NCBI GenBank assembly: GCA_900766125.1
Contig: CAAFUD010000145.1
Location: 1-10,577 of the forward strand
Direction of reading: 5' to 3'
DNA length: 10,577 bases
Source of the DNA: an uncultured Veillonella sp.
GTDB lineage: Bacteria; Bacillota; Negativicutes; Veillonellales; Veillonellaceae
Made by a program: the position numbers and the translations under genes. The notes below the pieces were generated by a model that ran no database searches, was not told the DNA's origin, and worked only from the letters and a program-made list of their open reading frames with translations. Of the stretch, positions 1-6,709 are shown piece by piece (within the stretch, counting starts at the first letter, position 1; each line of letters begins with the position of its first letter).

Positions 1-651
1 AAGGCAACACCAAAAGATTTAAAACAAATCGAGAAGAATAAAGAACGGGAAGAAAAAGCCTTTGAAATTTGTCTCGAAAAAATTGGTAAACGTAAGTTAC
101 CTATGAAACTTATCAATGTGGAATACACATTTGATATGAATAAAATTATATTCTTCTTTACAGCGGATGGTCGTATCGACTTCCGTGAGCTTGTTAAGGA
201 TTTAGCAACAGTATTTAGAACGCGCATTGAGTTGCGCCAAGTAGGCGTTCGTGATGAGTCTAAGGTACTCAATGGTATCGGCGCTTGTGGCCGACCTTTA
301 TGCTGTTCTAATTTCTTAGGTGATTTTACACCTGTTTCGATTCGCATGGCTAAGGATCAAAACTTGAGCCTAAACCCTACGAAGATTTCTGGTGTTTGTG
401 GTCGTTTGATGTGCTGCCTTAACTATGAAGATGATTTATATAAAAAGGGTGGCGACCTATATGTTAAGAAGGAACGACCTCAAGCTCCTCAAGATGTAGC
501 ACCTCCTGGGATTGGTAAAGAGGTCGTTACCGATGAAGGTATTGGTAAGGTCTTAAAGGTAAATCACCATAAACATACTGTGAAGGTACAGCTTGAAGCG
601 GGTCGTACCATCGATTTAAAATGGTCCGAGGTGGCATTGCCTGATGAATGA
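1..651 (+). CDS. ricT: PSP1-domain protein RicT (YaaT), 3' part
   Basis: The reading frame is open from the first base, so this is the C-terminal 216 codons of a longer gene; the internal ATG at 103 is not the real start. The family is usually about 270-300 aa, so some 60 N-terminal residues lie off the left edge. The sequence carries the PSP1 core (TADGRIDFRELVKDLA, then RTRIELRQVGVRDE). It also has two cysteine clusters, CGRPLCC and CGRLMCCLNYE, which in the RicA-RicF-RicT (Y) complex of Bacillus help bind iron-sulfur clusters. A small beta-rich C-terminal tail follows (GKEVVTDEGIGKV). In Bacillus RicT acts with RNase Y in mRNA maturation and in sporulation, competence and biofilm control. 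That role is family knowledge; the other Ric proteins are not in this window. The gene overlaps the next one by 8 nt, and the pair sits in the usual holB-linked order. Confidence 0.93.
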   Translation, partial: KATPKDLKQIEKNKEREEKAFEICLEKIGKRKLPMKLINVEYTFDMNKIIFFFTADGRIDFRELVKDLATVFRTRIELRQVGVRDESKVLNGIGACGRPLCCSNFLGDFTPVSIRMAKDQNLSLNPTKISGVCGRLMCCLNYEDDLYKKGGDLYVKKERPQAPQDVAPPGIGKEVVTDEGIGKVLKVNHHKHTVKVQLEAGRTIDLKWSEVALPDE

Positions 652-1369
652 TCAAGAACGACTTGATGATTTAATTATCGATGGCTTACAGATTTATCAA
701 CGGACGGATATGTTTCGCTTTTCCTTTGATGCCATTGCACTCATTCACTTTTGCCAGTTCAATGGTCGTCATTCCTATGTTGACCTTGGCACAGGAACAG
801 GTGTTATGCCGCTCATAGGTACGTCCTTAGGGGCAGGCCATATAACGGGCGTTGATATTAATAAAACTCTTATCGAGTTAGCTCAGCGCAGTGTAGCGCA
901 CAATCATAAACAAGATGTGGTAACTATGGTGTGTGGCGATTATCGACACATGTCGTACCGCGATATACAAGATAAACCATTTGATGGTGTTATTGTAAAT
1001 CCGCCTTTTTATGATTGTGAAAGTGGGGCAAAGCCTACATCTGAAGAGCGAGCTGTAGCACTTCATGATGAACATACCACATTAGAAGATGTTTTGAAGA
1101 CTGTACAGTCCTTTATTAAGTGCAAGGGGCGATTGTGGATGATTTATAGTGCTAGTCGTTTACAATATGTGCTGCATGAACTAGAAATAGCTAACTTTCA
1201 AGCTAAGAGAATTCGCTTTATTCACGGTATGATAGATAAACCTGCGAAACTTGTACTAATAGAGGCTCTCTATCAAGGTCAGGCTGGTCTTGTGTTAGAG
1301 CCACCACTAATCGTTTATGAGAAGCCTAATGTGTACACAAAGGAGGTGTCCTCTTGGTATGAACGATAA
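644..1369 (+). CDS. trmN6: tRNA1(Val) (adenine(37)-N6)-methyltransferase family protein
   Basis: A 241-aa SAM-dependent methyltransferase of the TrmN6/YabB/YfiC family. The SAM-binding motif I is DLGTGTG at residues 47-53. An acidic motif II end is seen at GVDIN (69-73), and the amino-methyltransferase signature NPPF is at 119-122. The N-terminal stretch with LQIYQRTDMFRFSFDA (15-30) is typical of the family, whose name comes from the E. coli enzyme that makes m6A37 in tRNA1(Val). The exact tRNA target in this organism is inferred. Length is normal for the family. The ATG at 644 overlaps the ricT stop and is preceded by GAGGTGG at 628-634, so translation is probably coupled. The gene sits where yabB lies in Bacillus, between ricT and rsmI. 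The last 11 nt overlap rsmI. The start and function class are both well supported. Confidence 0.9.
   Translation: MNDQERLDDLIIDGLQIYQRTDMFRFSFDAIALIHFCQFNGRHSYVDLGTGTGVMPLIGTSLGAGHITGVDINKTLIELAQRSVAHNHKQDVVTMVCGDYRHMSYRDIQDKPFDGVIVNPPFYDCESGAKPTSEERAVALHDEHTTLEDVLKTVQSFIKCKGRLWMIYSASRLQYVLHELEIANFQAKRIRFIHGMIDKPAKLVLIEALYQGQAGLVLEPPLIVYEKPNVYTKEVSSWYER
1341..1348 (+). promoter_or_regulatory. Ribosome binding site fixing the rsmI start
   Basis: AGGAGGTG, a near-perfect anti-16S match, lies inside the end of trmN6 with 10 nt to the ATG at 1359. It argues for the 1359 start over the longer in-frame ATG at 1317, which has no comparable site. Confidence 0.75.
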
Positions 1370-2207
1370 CGAATGGGGCATCTTATATTTAGTGCCTACA
1401 CCAATAGGTAATTTAGAAGATATGACGTATCGCGCAGTTCGTATCTTAGGTGAAGTAGATGCTATCGCTGCCGAAGATACGCGCCATACAGGCATATTAT
1501 TAAAACATTTTGACATTAAGAAGCCTTTGATTTCTTATCATGAACATAATAAGGAGGAAAAAGGTGCATATATTATAGAGCTTTTGTTAGAAGGCCAGTC
1601 TATTGCTTGCGTTAGTGATGCAGGCATGCCGGCTATATCTGATCCAGGGGCTGACCTAGTAATAAAAGCGATTGAAGCAGGTATAACGGTGGTACCACTG
1701 CCAGGTGCTAATGCGGCATTAACAGCGCTTATTGCATCAGGCTTAGATACTAAATCCTTTGCTTTTGCCGGATTCTTACCTAAACGGGGCAAACATCGGG
1801 TTGAAGAACTACAGCGACTTTCACAAGTAACGGGAACCTTGATGTTTTATGAAGCACCTCATCGTTTGCAAGAGGTCTTACAAGATATGTATGAAGCCTT
1901 TGGCAATCGATCTATCACGGTGGCAAGAGAATTGACAAAGAAGTTTGAAACCTTTGTGCGCACCGATTTAGAGAGCCTTGTAAATGATTTGGAACAGCTC
2001 ACGTATAAAGGGGAATTCGTCCTCATTGTAGGTGGTGCTGATACAGTAGAGTCTGATGCTAGTGCTGTTTCGGATGAACCAGTATCGTATGTAGATGCTG
2101 TACAAGCCCTTGTAGAAACAGGGATACCTAAAAAAGAAGCAATTCGCCAGGTGGCAAAGCGTTTTAACGTTTCCCGCCGGGATGTATATAATATTGTAGA
2201 ATGTTAA
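1359..2207 (+). CDS. rsmI: 16S rRNA (cytidine(1402)-2'-O)-methyltransferase RsmI
   Basis: A tetrapyrrole-methylase-fold (SPOUT-unrelated class III) methyltransferase that 2'-O-methylates C1402 in the decoding centre of 16S rRNA. Family blocks read in order, numbered from the chosen start: LYLVPTPIGNLEDMTYRA at 9-26, AAEDTRHTGILL at 37-48, SDAGMPAISDPG at 86-97, PLPGANAALTAL at 114-123, FAGFLP at 136-141 and FYEAPHRL at 163-170. A C-terminal helix-turn-helix-like segment (about 245-280, KEAIRQVAKRFNVSRRDVY) matches the RsmI HTH tail. The ATG at 1359 is preferred, giving 282 aa, because AGGAGGTG lies 10 nt upstream and the conserved fold starts a few residues later. The in-frame ATG at 1317 would add 14 unconserved residues from inside trmN6. 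The gene overlaps trmN6 by 11 nt. Confidence 0.93.
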   Translation: MNDNEWGILYLVPTPIGNLEDMTYRAVRILGEVDAIAAEDTRHTGILLKHFDIKKPLISYHEHNKEEKGAYIIELLLEGQSIACVSDAGMPAISDPGADLVIKAIEAGITVVPLPGANAALTALIASGLDTKSFAFAGFLPKRGKHRVEELQRLSQVTGTLMFYEAPHRLQEVLQDMYEAFGNRSITVARELTKKFETFVRTDLESLVNDLEQLTYKGEFVLIVGGADTVESDASAVSDEPVSYVDAVQALVETGIPKKEAIRQVAKRFNVSRRDVYNIVEC

Positions 2208-2235
2208 ACCTTCCCATTCGAAGGTTAGAAGGAGG
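2207..2235 (+). promoter_or_regulatory. Leader hairpin and Shine-Dalgarno of metG
   Basis: The 34-nt gap between rsmI and metG contains AACCTTC (2207-2213) and its exact complement GAAGGTT (2220-2226) around a 6-nt loop. The strong Shine-Dalgarno AAGGAGG (2229-2235) follows, 6 nt before the metG ATG. There is no T-run after the stem, so it is not a normal terminator. The gap is far too short for a T-box or SAM riboswitch, which often precede metG or methionine genes in Firmicutes. The 5' arm could alternatively pair with GAAGG at 2228-2232, part of the Shine-Dalgarno. Whether it regulates translation or marks an RNA cleavage site is unknown. Confidence 0.45.
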
Positions 2236-2241
2236 CTCATC

Positions 2242-4188
2242 ATGGGAGACACAAAAAAAACGTATTATATTACGACACCAATTTATTATCCAAGTGCCAA
2301 GTTGCACATTGGTCATACGTATTGTACATCTGTAGCTGATACAATCGCTCGATTCAAGCGTTTGGCTGGTTATGATGTACGTTTCTTGACTGGTTCTGAT
2401 GAACATGGTCAAAAAATTCAACGTGCTGCAGAAGCGCAAGGTATTACACCTCTTGAATACACTACGAATATCGTAAATGGCTTTAAGGCATTATGGGAAA
2501 AGATGCATATCTCTAACGATGACTTCCTTCGTACTACTGAAAAACGTCATGAAAAGGTAGTGCAAGAACTCTTTACAAAAGCTTATGAAAAAGGCGATAT
2601 TTACAAGGCTGAATATGAAGGTTGGTACTGTACACCGTGCGAAACATTCTGGACTGAGCAAAAACTTGGTGAAAATCATACATGTCCAGATTGTGGCCGA
2701 CCTGTAGAGAAGGTTAAAGAGGAAAGCTACTTCTTTAAACTCGCTAAATATACAGATCAATGGTTGAAATTTATCGAAGAAAACCCTGATTTTATTCAAC
2801 CTGAATCTCGTCGTAACGAGATGATTCAATTTGTAAAACAAGGTCTTGAAGACTTGGCTGTTTCTCGTACATCCTTTGACTGGGGGATCAAGGTACCATT
2901 CGATCCTAAACATGTTGTATATGTTTGGTTCGATGCATTAGTGAACTATATTAGTGCACTCTCTCCATTTGATGGGGATGGCGAATTATACAAAAAATAC
3001 TGGCCAGCAGATCTTCACTTAGTAGGTAAGGAAATCGTACGTTTCCATACAATTATTTGGCCTATGATGCTCATGAGTCTTGAATTGCCATTACCTAAAA
3101 AGGTATTTGGCCACGGTTGGATGATTGTTGACGGCACTAAAATGAGTAAATCCTTAGGTAATGTTATCGATCCTATTCCATTGATCGATACATATGGGGC
3201 AGATTCCTTGCGTTATTATTTATTGAGTGAAATTACGCTCGGTAATGATGGTAACTTTACATTGCCTAACTTTGTTACAAAAATCAATGCGGACTTATCT
3301 AATGATTTAGGTAATTTGTTGAACCGTACCATTGCGATGATTGAAAAATACCATGGTGGTGTGATTACAAAATGCGATGATATGGACGATTTGGATCGTG
3401 ATGTATCCACATTAGCCGTTCAAACTGCAAAAGATTTTGAAGCGGCTATGGAAAATATGGAGCTTAATAAAGCGATTAAATCCGTATGGGCCTTTATTGG
3501 TCGCATGAATAAATACATTGATGAAACAATGCCTTGGGTATTGGCTAAATCTGAAGATGCTCATGATAAAGCGCGCTTGCAATCTGCTATGTATCACTTG
3601 GCAGAAGCATTGCGTATCATTGCAATCATAGTAAGCCCTGTCATCCCTGTAGGTGCTCCAAAAATCTGGGACCAATTAGGACTTGTAGGCTTTACAGATG
3701 CTACTCTTGAGGATGCAAAAGTCTGGGGCTTAATTCCAACAGGTACAAAAGTTGTAAAAGGTGATCCTATTTATCCACGTTTTGAAATTCCTGAAATGGT
3801 AGAAGTTGTTGTGGAAGAGAAGATTGAAGAAGCTGTAGACACATCTAATATTCCACCATTAAAAGAAAATATTACGTACGATGATTTTGAAAAATTAGAT
3901 CTTCGTGTAGCAAAAGTTGTAAGCTGTGAAATGGTTCCTAAGTCCAAGAAATTATTGAAATTTGTATTGGATATCGGTGTTGAAGAACGCACGGTATTAA
4001 GCGGTATTTCTCAATATTATGAACCAGAAGCTATGGTTGGTAAAAAGGTAATTTACTTGGCTAACTTGGCTCCTAAAAAGATGATGGGCATTGAGTCTTA
4101 TGGTATGATTTTGTCCGCATCTGATTGGGAAGAACATTTAGAAGTAACAAATATCGAATCTTTACCAGCAGGAAGTGTGGTTAAATAA
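2242..4188 (+). CDS. metG: Methionyl-tRNA synthetase
   Basis: Class I aminoacyl-tRNA synthetase that charges tRNA(Met) and the initiator tRNA with methionine in the cytoplasm; 648 aa, a normal length for the form carrying its own tRNA-binding tail. The Rossmann domain shows TTPIYYPSAKLHIGH with the HIGH motif at 22-25. The KMSKS loop is at 300-304. A zinc knuckle has four cysteines, C130, C133, C148 and C151, as two CxxC pairs. The anticodon-binding helical domain occupies roughly 340-490. From about 543 to the end there is an OB-fold tRNA-binding domain (FEKLDLRVAKV, later LAPKKMMGIESYGMIL), the Trbp111/EMAP-like module that mediates dimerisation. A charged, low-complexity linker rich in E and V (about 517-535) joins the two parts. 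The start is set by AAGGAGG 6 nt upstream. The stop codon shares one base with the tatD start. Confidence 0.98.
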   Translation: MGDTKKTYYITTPIYYPSAKLHIGHTYCTSVADTIARFKRLAGYDVRFLTGSDEHGQKIQRAAEAQGITPLEYTTNIVNGFKALWEKMHISNDDFLRTTEKRHEKVVQELFTKAYEKGDIYKAEYEGWYCTPCETFWTEQKLGENHTCPDCGRPVEKVKEESYFFKLAKYTDQWLKFIEENPDFIQPESRRNEMIQFVKQGLEDLAVSRTSFDWGIKVPFDPKHVVYVWFDALVNYISALSPFDGDGELYKKYWPADLHLVGKEIVRFHTIIWPMMLMSLELPLPKKVFGHGWMIVDGTKMSKSLGNVIDPIPLIDTYGADSLRYYLLSEITLGNDGNFTLPNFVTKINADLSNDLGNLLNRTIAMIEKYHGGVITKCDDMDDLDRDVSTLAVQTAKDFEAAMENMELNKAIKSVWAFIGRMNKYIDETMPWVLAKSEDAHDKARLQSAMYHLAEALRIIAIIVSPVIPVGAPKIWDQLGLVGFTDATLEDAKVWGLIPTGTKVVKGDPIYPRFEIPEMVEVVVEEKIEEAVDTSNIPPLKENITYDDFEKLDLRVAKVVSCEMVPKSKKLLKFVLDIGVEERTVLSGISQYYEPEAMVGKKVIYLANLAPKKMMGIESYGMILSASDWEEHLEVTNIESLPAGSVVK

Positions 4189-4958
4189 TGAAGCTCTTTG
4201 ATTCACATGCTCATGTAAATGACGGTCGTTTTGATAACGACCGTGATGAGATGTTACAAGCTTGCTTTGATGCAGGCGTAGAATATATTATGATTCCAGG
4301 GGTCGACCGAGGTACTGTTGAATCAGGACTAGCTTTGGCGGAACAGTATGATTGTTTATATGCCGCTGTAGGTACACATCCTCATGAGTCTAAAGATTTT
4401 ACAGAAGAAGACTATGAGTTCTATAAAGATCAAGCCCTTAATAATGATAAAGTACGTGCAATCGGTGAAATTGGCTTAGATTATTACTACGATTTTTCTG
4501 ACCGTGAAACACAAAAACGCGTATTCATTCGTCAATTAGAGCTTGCTCGTGAAGTAGATTTACCAATTATCATTCATGACCGCGATGCACATGGCGATAT
4601 TATGAATATCTTGCGCAATGAAGGCAAGGATAATTGGGGCATTTTCCACTGCTATTCTGGTAGCTGGGAAATGGCAAAAGAAGCTATTAAATTGGGATTC
4701 TACATATCCTTTGCGGGTCCTGTAGTATTCCCTAAATCTACAAATCTTAAAGAAGTAGCTAAACAAGTACCGTTAGATCGAATTCTTATTGAAACAGATT
4801 CCCCATATTTGACACCACCACCATTTAGAGGCCGTCGCAATGACCCAAGCAAGACTCAGTTTGTAGCAGAGGAAATTGCTGGACTAAAAGGTATGGATGT
4901 AGATGAGTTCTGTGAGATTACCTATAATAATGGTAAACGTGTATTTGGTATTGAATAA
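4188..4958 (+). CDS. tatD: TatD family metal-dependent hydrolase/DNase
   Basis: A 256-aa TIM-barrel amidohydrolase-type enzyme of the TatD/YabD/YcfH family. Metal ligands expected for the family are all visible: H7 and H9 in FDSHAHV, E94 in AIGEIGLDYY, H130 in IIIHDRDA, H154 in IFHCYSG and D204 in ETDSPYL. GTHPHE is at 63-68. Characterised members are 3'-5' exonucleases or deoxyribonucleases acting on single-stranded DNA or RNA; some act in DNA repair and others as D-aminoacyl-tRNA deacylases. The exact substrate here is not shown by the sequence. It overlaps metG by 1 nt (TAATG), with AGGAAGTG 10 nt upstream of the ATG, so it is likely translationally coupled. Bacillus has the same metS-yabD order, but the rnmV and ksgA genes that follow there are absent here. 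Confidence 0.94.
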   Translation: MKLFDSHAHVNDGRFDNDRDEMLQACFDAGVEYIMIPGVDRGTVESGLALAEQYDCLYAAVGTHPHESKDFTEEDYEFYKDQALNNDKVRAIGEIGLDYYYDFSDRETQKRVFIRQLELAREVDLPIIIHDRDAHGDIMNILRNEGKDNWGIFHCYSGSWEMAKEAIKLGFYISFAGPVVFPKSTNLKEVAKQVPLDRILIETDSPYLTPPPFRGRRNDPSKTQFVAEEIAGLKGMDVDEFCEITYNNGKRVFGIE

Positions 4959-4997
4959 TTTTGATGTTAGTCAACATAAATGCTGGTAAATAAAATA

Positions 4998-5026
4998 TTG
5001 TAAACGTCTAATGGCATTGTTCTAAT
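4998..5026 (+). promoter_or_regulatory. Candidate promoter after tatD
   Basis: TTGTAA (4998-5003) matches 4 of 6 bases of a sigma-A -35. After a 17-nt spacer comes TCTAAT (5021-5026), 5 of 6 for the -10, and a TGn extended -10 is present at 5018-5020. Transcription would begin near 5033 and meet the terminator at 5069. In AT-rich DNA such matches arise by chance, so this is a prediction only. Confidence 0.4.
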
Positions 5027-5032
5027 TCTTAG

Positions 5033-5107
5033 GATATCTATTCAGAATCATTAGAATCATACATTATGAAACGCGATTCTCCCTTAGCGGTGAGAATCGC
5101 GTTTTTC
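5033..5107 (+). ncRNA. Possible small RNA or attenuated leader
   Basis: If the promoter at 4998-5026 is used, the product would be a transcript of about 75 nt ending in the terminator at 5069-5106. It has the classic small-RNA layout: a single-stranded 5' part with the tandem repeat AGAATCATT/AGAATCAT (5044-5060), then a strong terminator hairpin. It could equally be the leader of the polyphosphate operon, or just the 3' UTR of tatD. I recognise no known RNA family. An ATG at 5066 opens a 25-codon frame, but it has no ribosome binding site and runs through the terminator. Confidence 0.2.
5069..5106 (+). terminator. Rho-independent terminator between tatD and the ppx-ppk operon
   Basis: AAACGCGATTCTC (5069-5081) pairs perfectly with GAGAATCGCGTTT (5092-5104), a 13-bp stem with a 10-nt loop, and a T-run at 5102-5106 follows. 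It separates the housekeeping cluster from the polyphosphate genes. It lies 110 nt after the tatD stop, so tatD would have an unusually long 3' UTR. Confidence 0.85.
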
Positions 5108-5134
5108 TATGGTATACTAAAGTATATTCATACT
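5090..5134 (+). promoter_or_regulatory. Candidate promoter of the polyphosphate operon with palindromic -10 region
   Basis: An extended -10, TGGTATACT (-10 hexamer TATACT at 5113-5118), has GTGAGA (5090-5095; 4 of 6 for TTGACA) 17 nt upstream. That -35 lies inside the 3' arm of the preceding terminator. The -10 hexamer is half of a perfect inverted repeat, TATACT-AA-AGTATA (5113-5126). The second half then forms another inverted repeat with ATACT at 5130-5134. A start site near 5125 would leave about 35 nt of leader before the ATG. The palindrome over the -10 could be an operator, but the bound regulator cannot be named. Confidence 0.45.
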
Positions 5135-5161
5135 GAACTATAGTAAGTCGAGGTTAGTAGC

Positions 5162-6709
5162 ATGAAACGTATTGCATTTATAGATTTAGGATCCAACTCC
5201 GTTCGTTTTGTCATTTATGAGATTTCTAAGACCGGTAGTTATCGTCTCATATATCAAGAAAAAGAGAGTGTCCGCTTAAGTGAAAATATGTGGGGCACTC
5301 ATGAGTTAACAAATGAGGCAATGGAGCGCTCTCTGCGTGCTTTAAAAGGCTTTGTTCATATGGCTGACGCTATGGAGGTAGATACCATAAAAGCTGTTGC
5401 TACGGCTGCAGTACGTCTAGCTAAAAATGGGGATGCTTTTATTAAAGCCGTAAAAGAACGAACAGGTCTAGATTTAGAATGTATTGCTGGAGAAGAAGAG
5501 GCGCGCCTTGGATTCCTTGGGGTTATCAACACGATTGGCCTTAAAGATTTTATTATTTTTGACTTAGGCGGTGCTAGTACAGAGGTAACGCTAGTAAAAA
5601 ATCGACATATTGTGAAAGCTGTTAGTCTACCTATAGGGGCACTTACCTTAACTGGAACCTATCAAAAGGGCGATGAGTATACTCCTAAAGAACTAGAAAA
5701 AATGACGAAGGCTGTAAAGAAAACCATTAAGGAACATAATTGGCTTCATAATGTGAAGCTTCCTCTATTAGGTATTGGCGGTACAGCTCGTAATATTGCA
5801 AAAATAGATCAACGTAAGTTATCATATCCCATTACGAAACTACATAACTATGAGTTACCATATCATAGATTTCACGAAATCTTAGAAGATGTAAAAGGTA
5901 AATCCTTAGAGGCCCGTAAAAAAATTAGTGGCTTATCATCGGAACGTGCAGATATTATTATTGCAGGACTCACCATAGTGGATGAGCTGTTTAACTATGT
6001 AAATGCTAAGACCCTTGTTGTAGGCGGTTGTGGTTTGCGTGAAGGTTTATTCTACGATTATTACGGTGAGTACTATTTAGGCGGAAATTCTATAATCGAT
6101 GATATTTTAGTTCATTCTGCAGAGAATGTACTATTAGGTATGACAAAGCATGAGCTCGTGCATGCTAAGTATATTACGAAATTAGCTACTACTTTATATG
6201 ATGCATTAGAGCCACTCCATAAGGCCGATAAGAATTTTAGACGATGTTTGATTGCAGCGGGACTGTTGCATGATATAGGTAAACGAGTTAATTATTATAG
6301 TCATGCTCGTCATGGCTGCTATATGCTCGTCAATAGTAATTTATATGGGATTTCTCATGTTGAACAGGCGTTTAGTGCATTCTTAGTCATGAATTCTCAT
6401 GGATTGACGCCAAAGGAATATAAGAATTTCTTATATGGTAAATTGTTAGATCAAGGACAACGCTCATTAGGTCAAAAGCTTTCTATTATTTTAGCGATTG
6501 CAGAGGCTCTTGATGAAAGCCATGAACAATTTATCAAACAGTTAGAGGTAAATATTAAATACACTAGTGTAGTCATAAAAGTGTTCTATTTAGAAGGACG
6601 CGATGTGAGTGTCACTAGAACGGCGGTAGAAAAACTTTCAAAATCATTTAAAAAAGAATTCGAGAAATCCTTAGAAATAGAATGGCATGAATCTCGTAAG
6701 GAGGCATAA
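5162..6709 (+). CDS. ppx: Exopolyphosphatase / Ppx-GppA family phosphatase with HD domain
   Basis: A 515-aa protein of the Ppx/GppA family, the size of full-length E. coli Ppx. It likely releases phosphate from the ends of polyphosphate, possibly also hydrolysing pppGpp. The ASKHA-fold N-terminal half is canonical. The first phosphate loop DLGSNSVR is at 8-15, AVATAAVRLAKNG at 78-90, the catalytic-glutamate block GEEEARLGF at 110-118, the second loop DLGGASTE at 134-141, GIGGTAR at 204-210, and SSERADIIIAG at 259-269. The C-terminal half is an HD-type helical domain: H334, H370-D371 in LLHDIGK, H381 and H384, and D451 in EALDES, an apparently complete metal set. The start has GAGG at 5150-5153, 8 nt upstream. 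It shares one base with the following paralogue and lies upstream of ppk1, which supports a polyphosphate role over a purely GppA one. Confidence 0.9.
   Translation: MKRIAFIDLGSNSVRFVIYEISKTGSYRLIYQEKESVRLSENMWGTHELTNEAMERSLRALKGFVHMADAMEVDTIKAVATAAVRLAKNGDAFIKAVKERTGLDLECIAGEEEARLGFLGVINTIGLKDFIIFDLGGASTEVTLVKNRHIVKAVSLPIGALTLTGTYQKGDEYTPKELEKMTKAVKKTIKEHNWLHNVKLPLLGIGGTARNIAKIDQRKLSYPITKLHNYELPYHRFHEILEDVKGKSLEARKKISGLSSERADIIIAGLTIVDELFNYVNAKTLVVGGCGLREGLFYDYYGEYYLGGNSIIDDILVHSAENVLLGMTKHELVHAKYITKLATTLYDALEPLHKADKNFRRCLIAAGLLHDIGKRVNYYSHARHGCYMLVNSNLYGISHVEQAFSAFLVMNSHGLTPKEYKNFLYGKLLDQGQRSLGQKLSIILAIAEALDESHEQFIKQLEVNIKYTSVVIKVFYLEGRDVSVTRTAVEKLSKSFKKEFEKSLEIEWHESRKEA

Noticed and set aside
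1317..1358. Longer rsmI start at ATG 1317
   Set aside because: It lies deep in trmN6 with no ribosome binding site. The strong AGGAGGTG site points to ATG 1359, close to where the conserved fold begins.
2491..2913. 140-aa open frame on the minus strand inside metG
   Set aside because: It is antisense to a fully conserved metG and has no family motifs, so it is a codon-bias shadow. The other antisense frames in the window were dismissed for the same reason.
4964..4977. ATGTT-AGTC-AACAT dyad just after the tatD stop
   Set aside because: It has only 5-bp arms and no T-run, so it is too weak to call a terminator or operator in AT-rich DNA.
5066..5143. 25-codon open frame starting at ATG 5066 (MKRDSPLAVRIA and on)
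   Set aside because: There is no ribosome binding site, the frame runs straight through the terminator stem and the ppx promoter, and it has no recognisable protein features.
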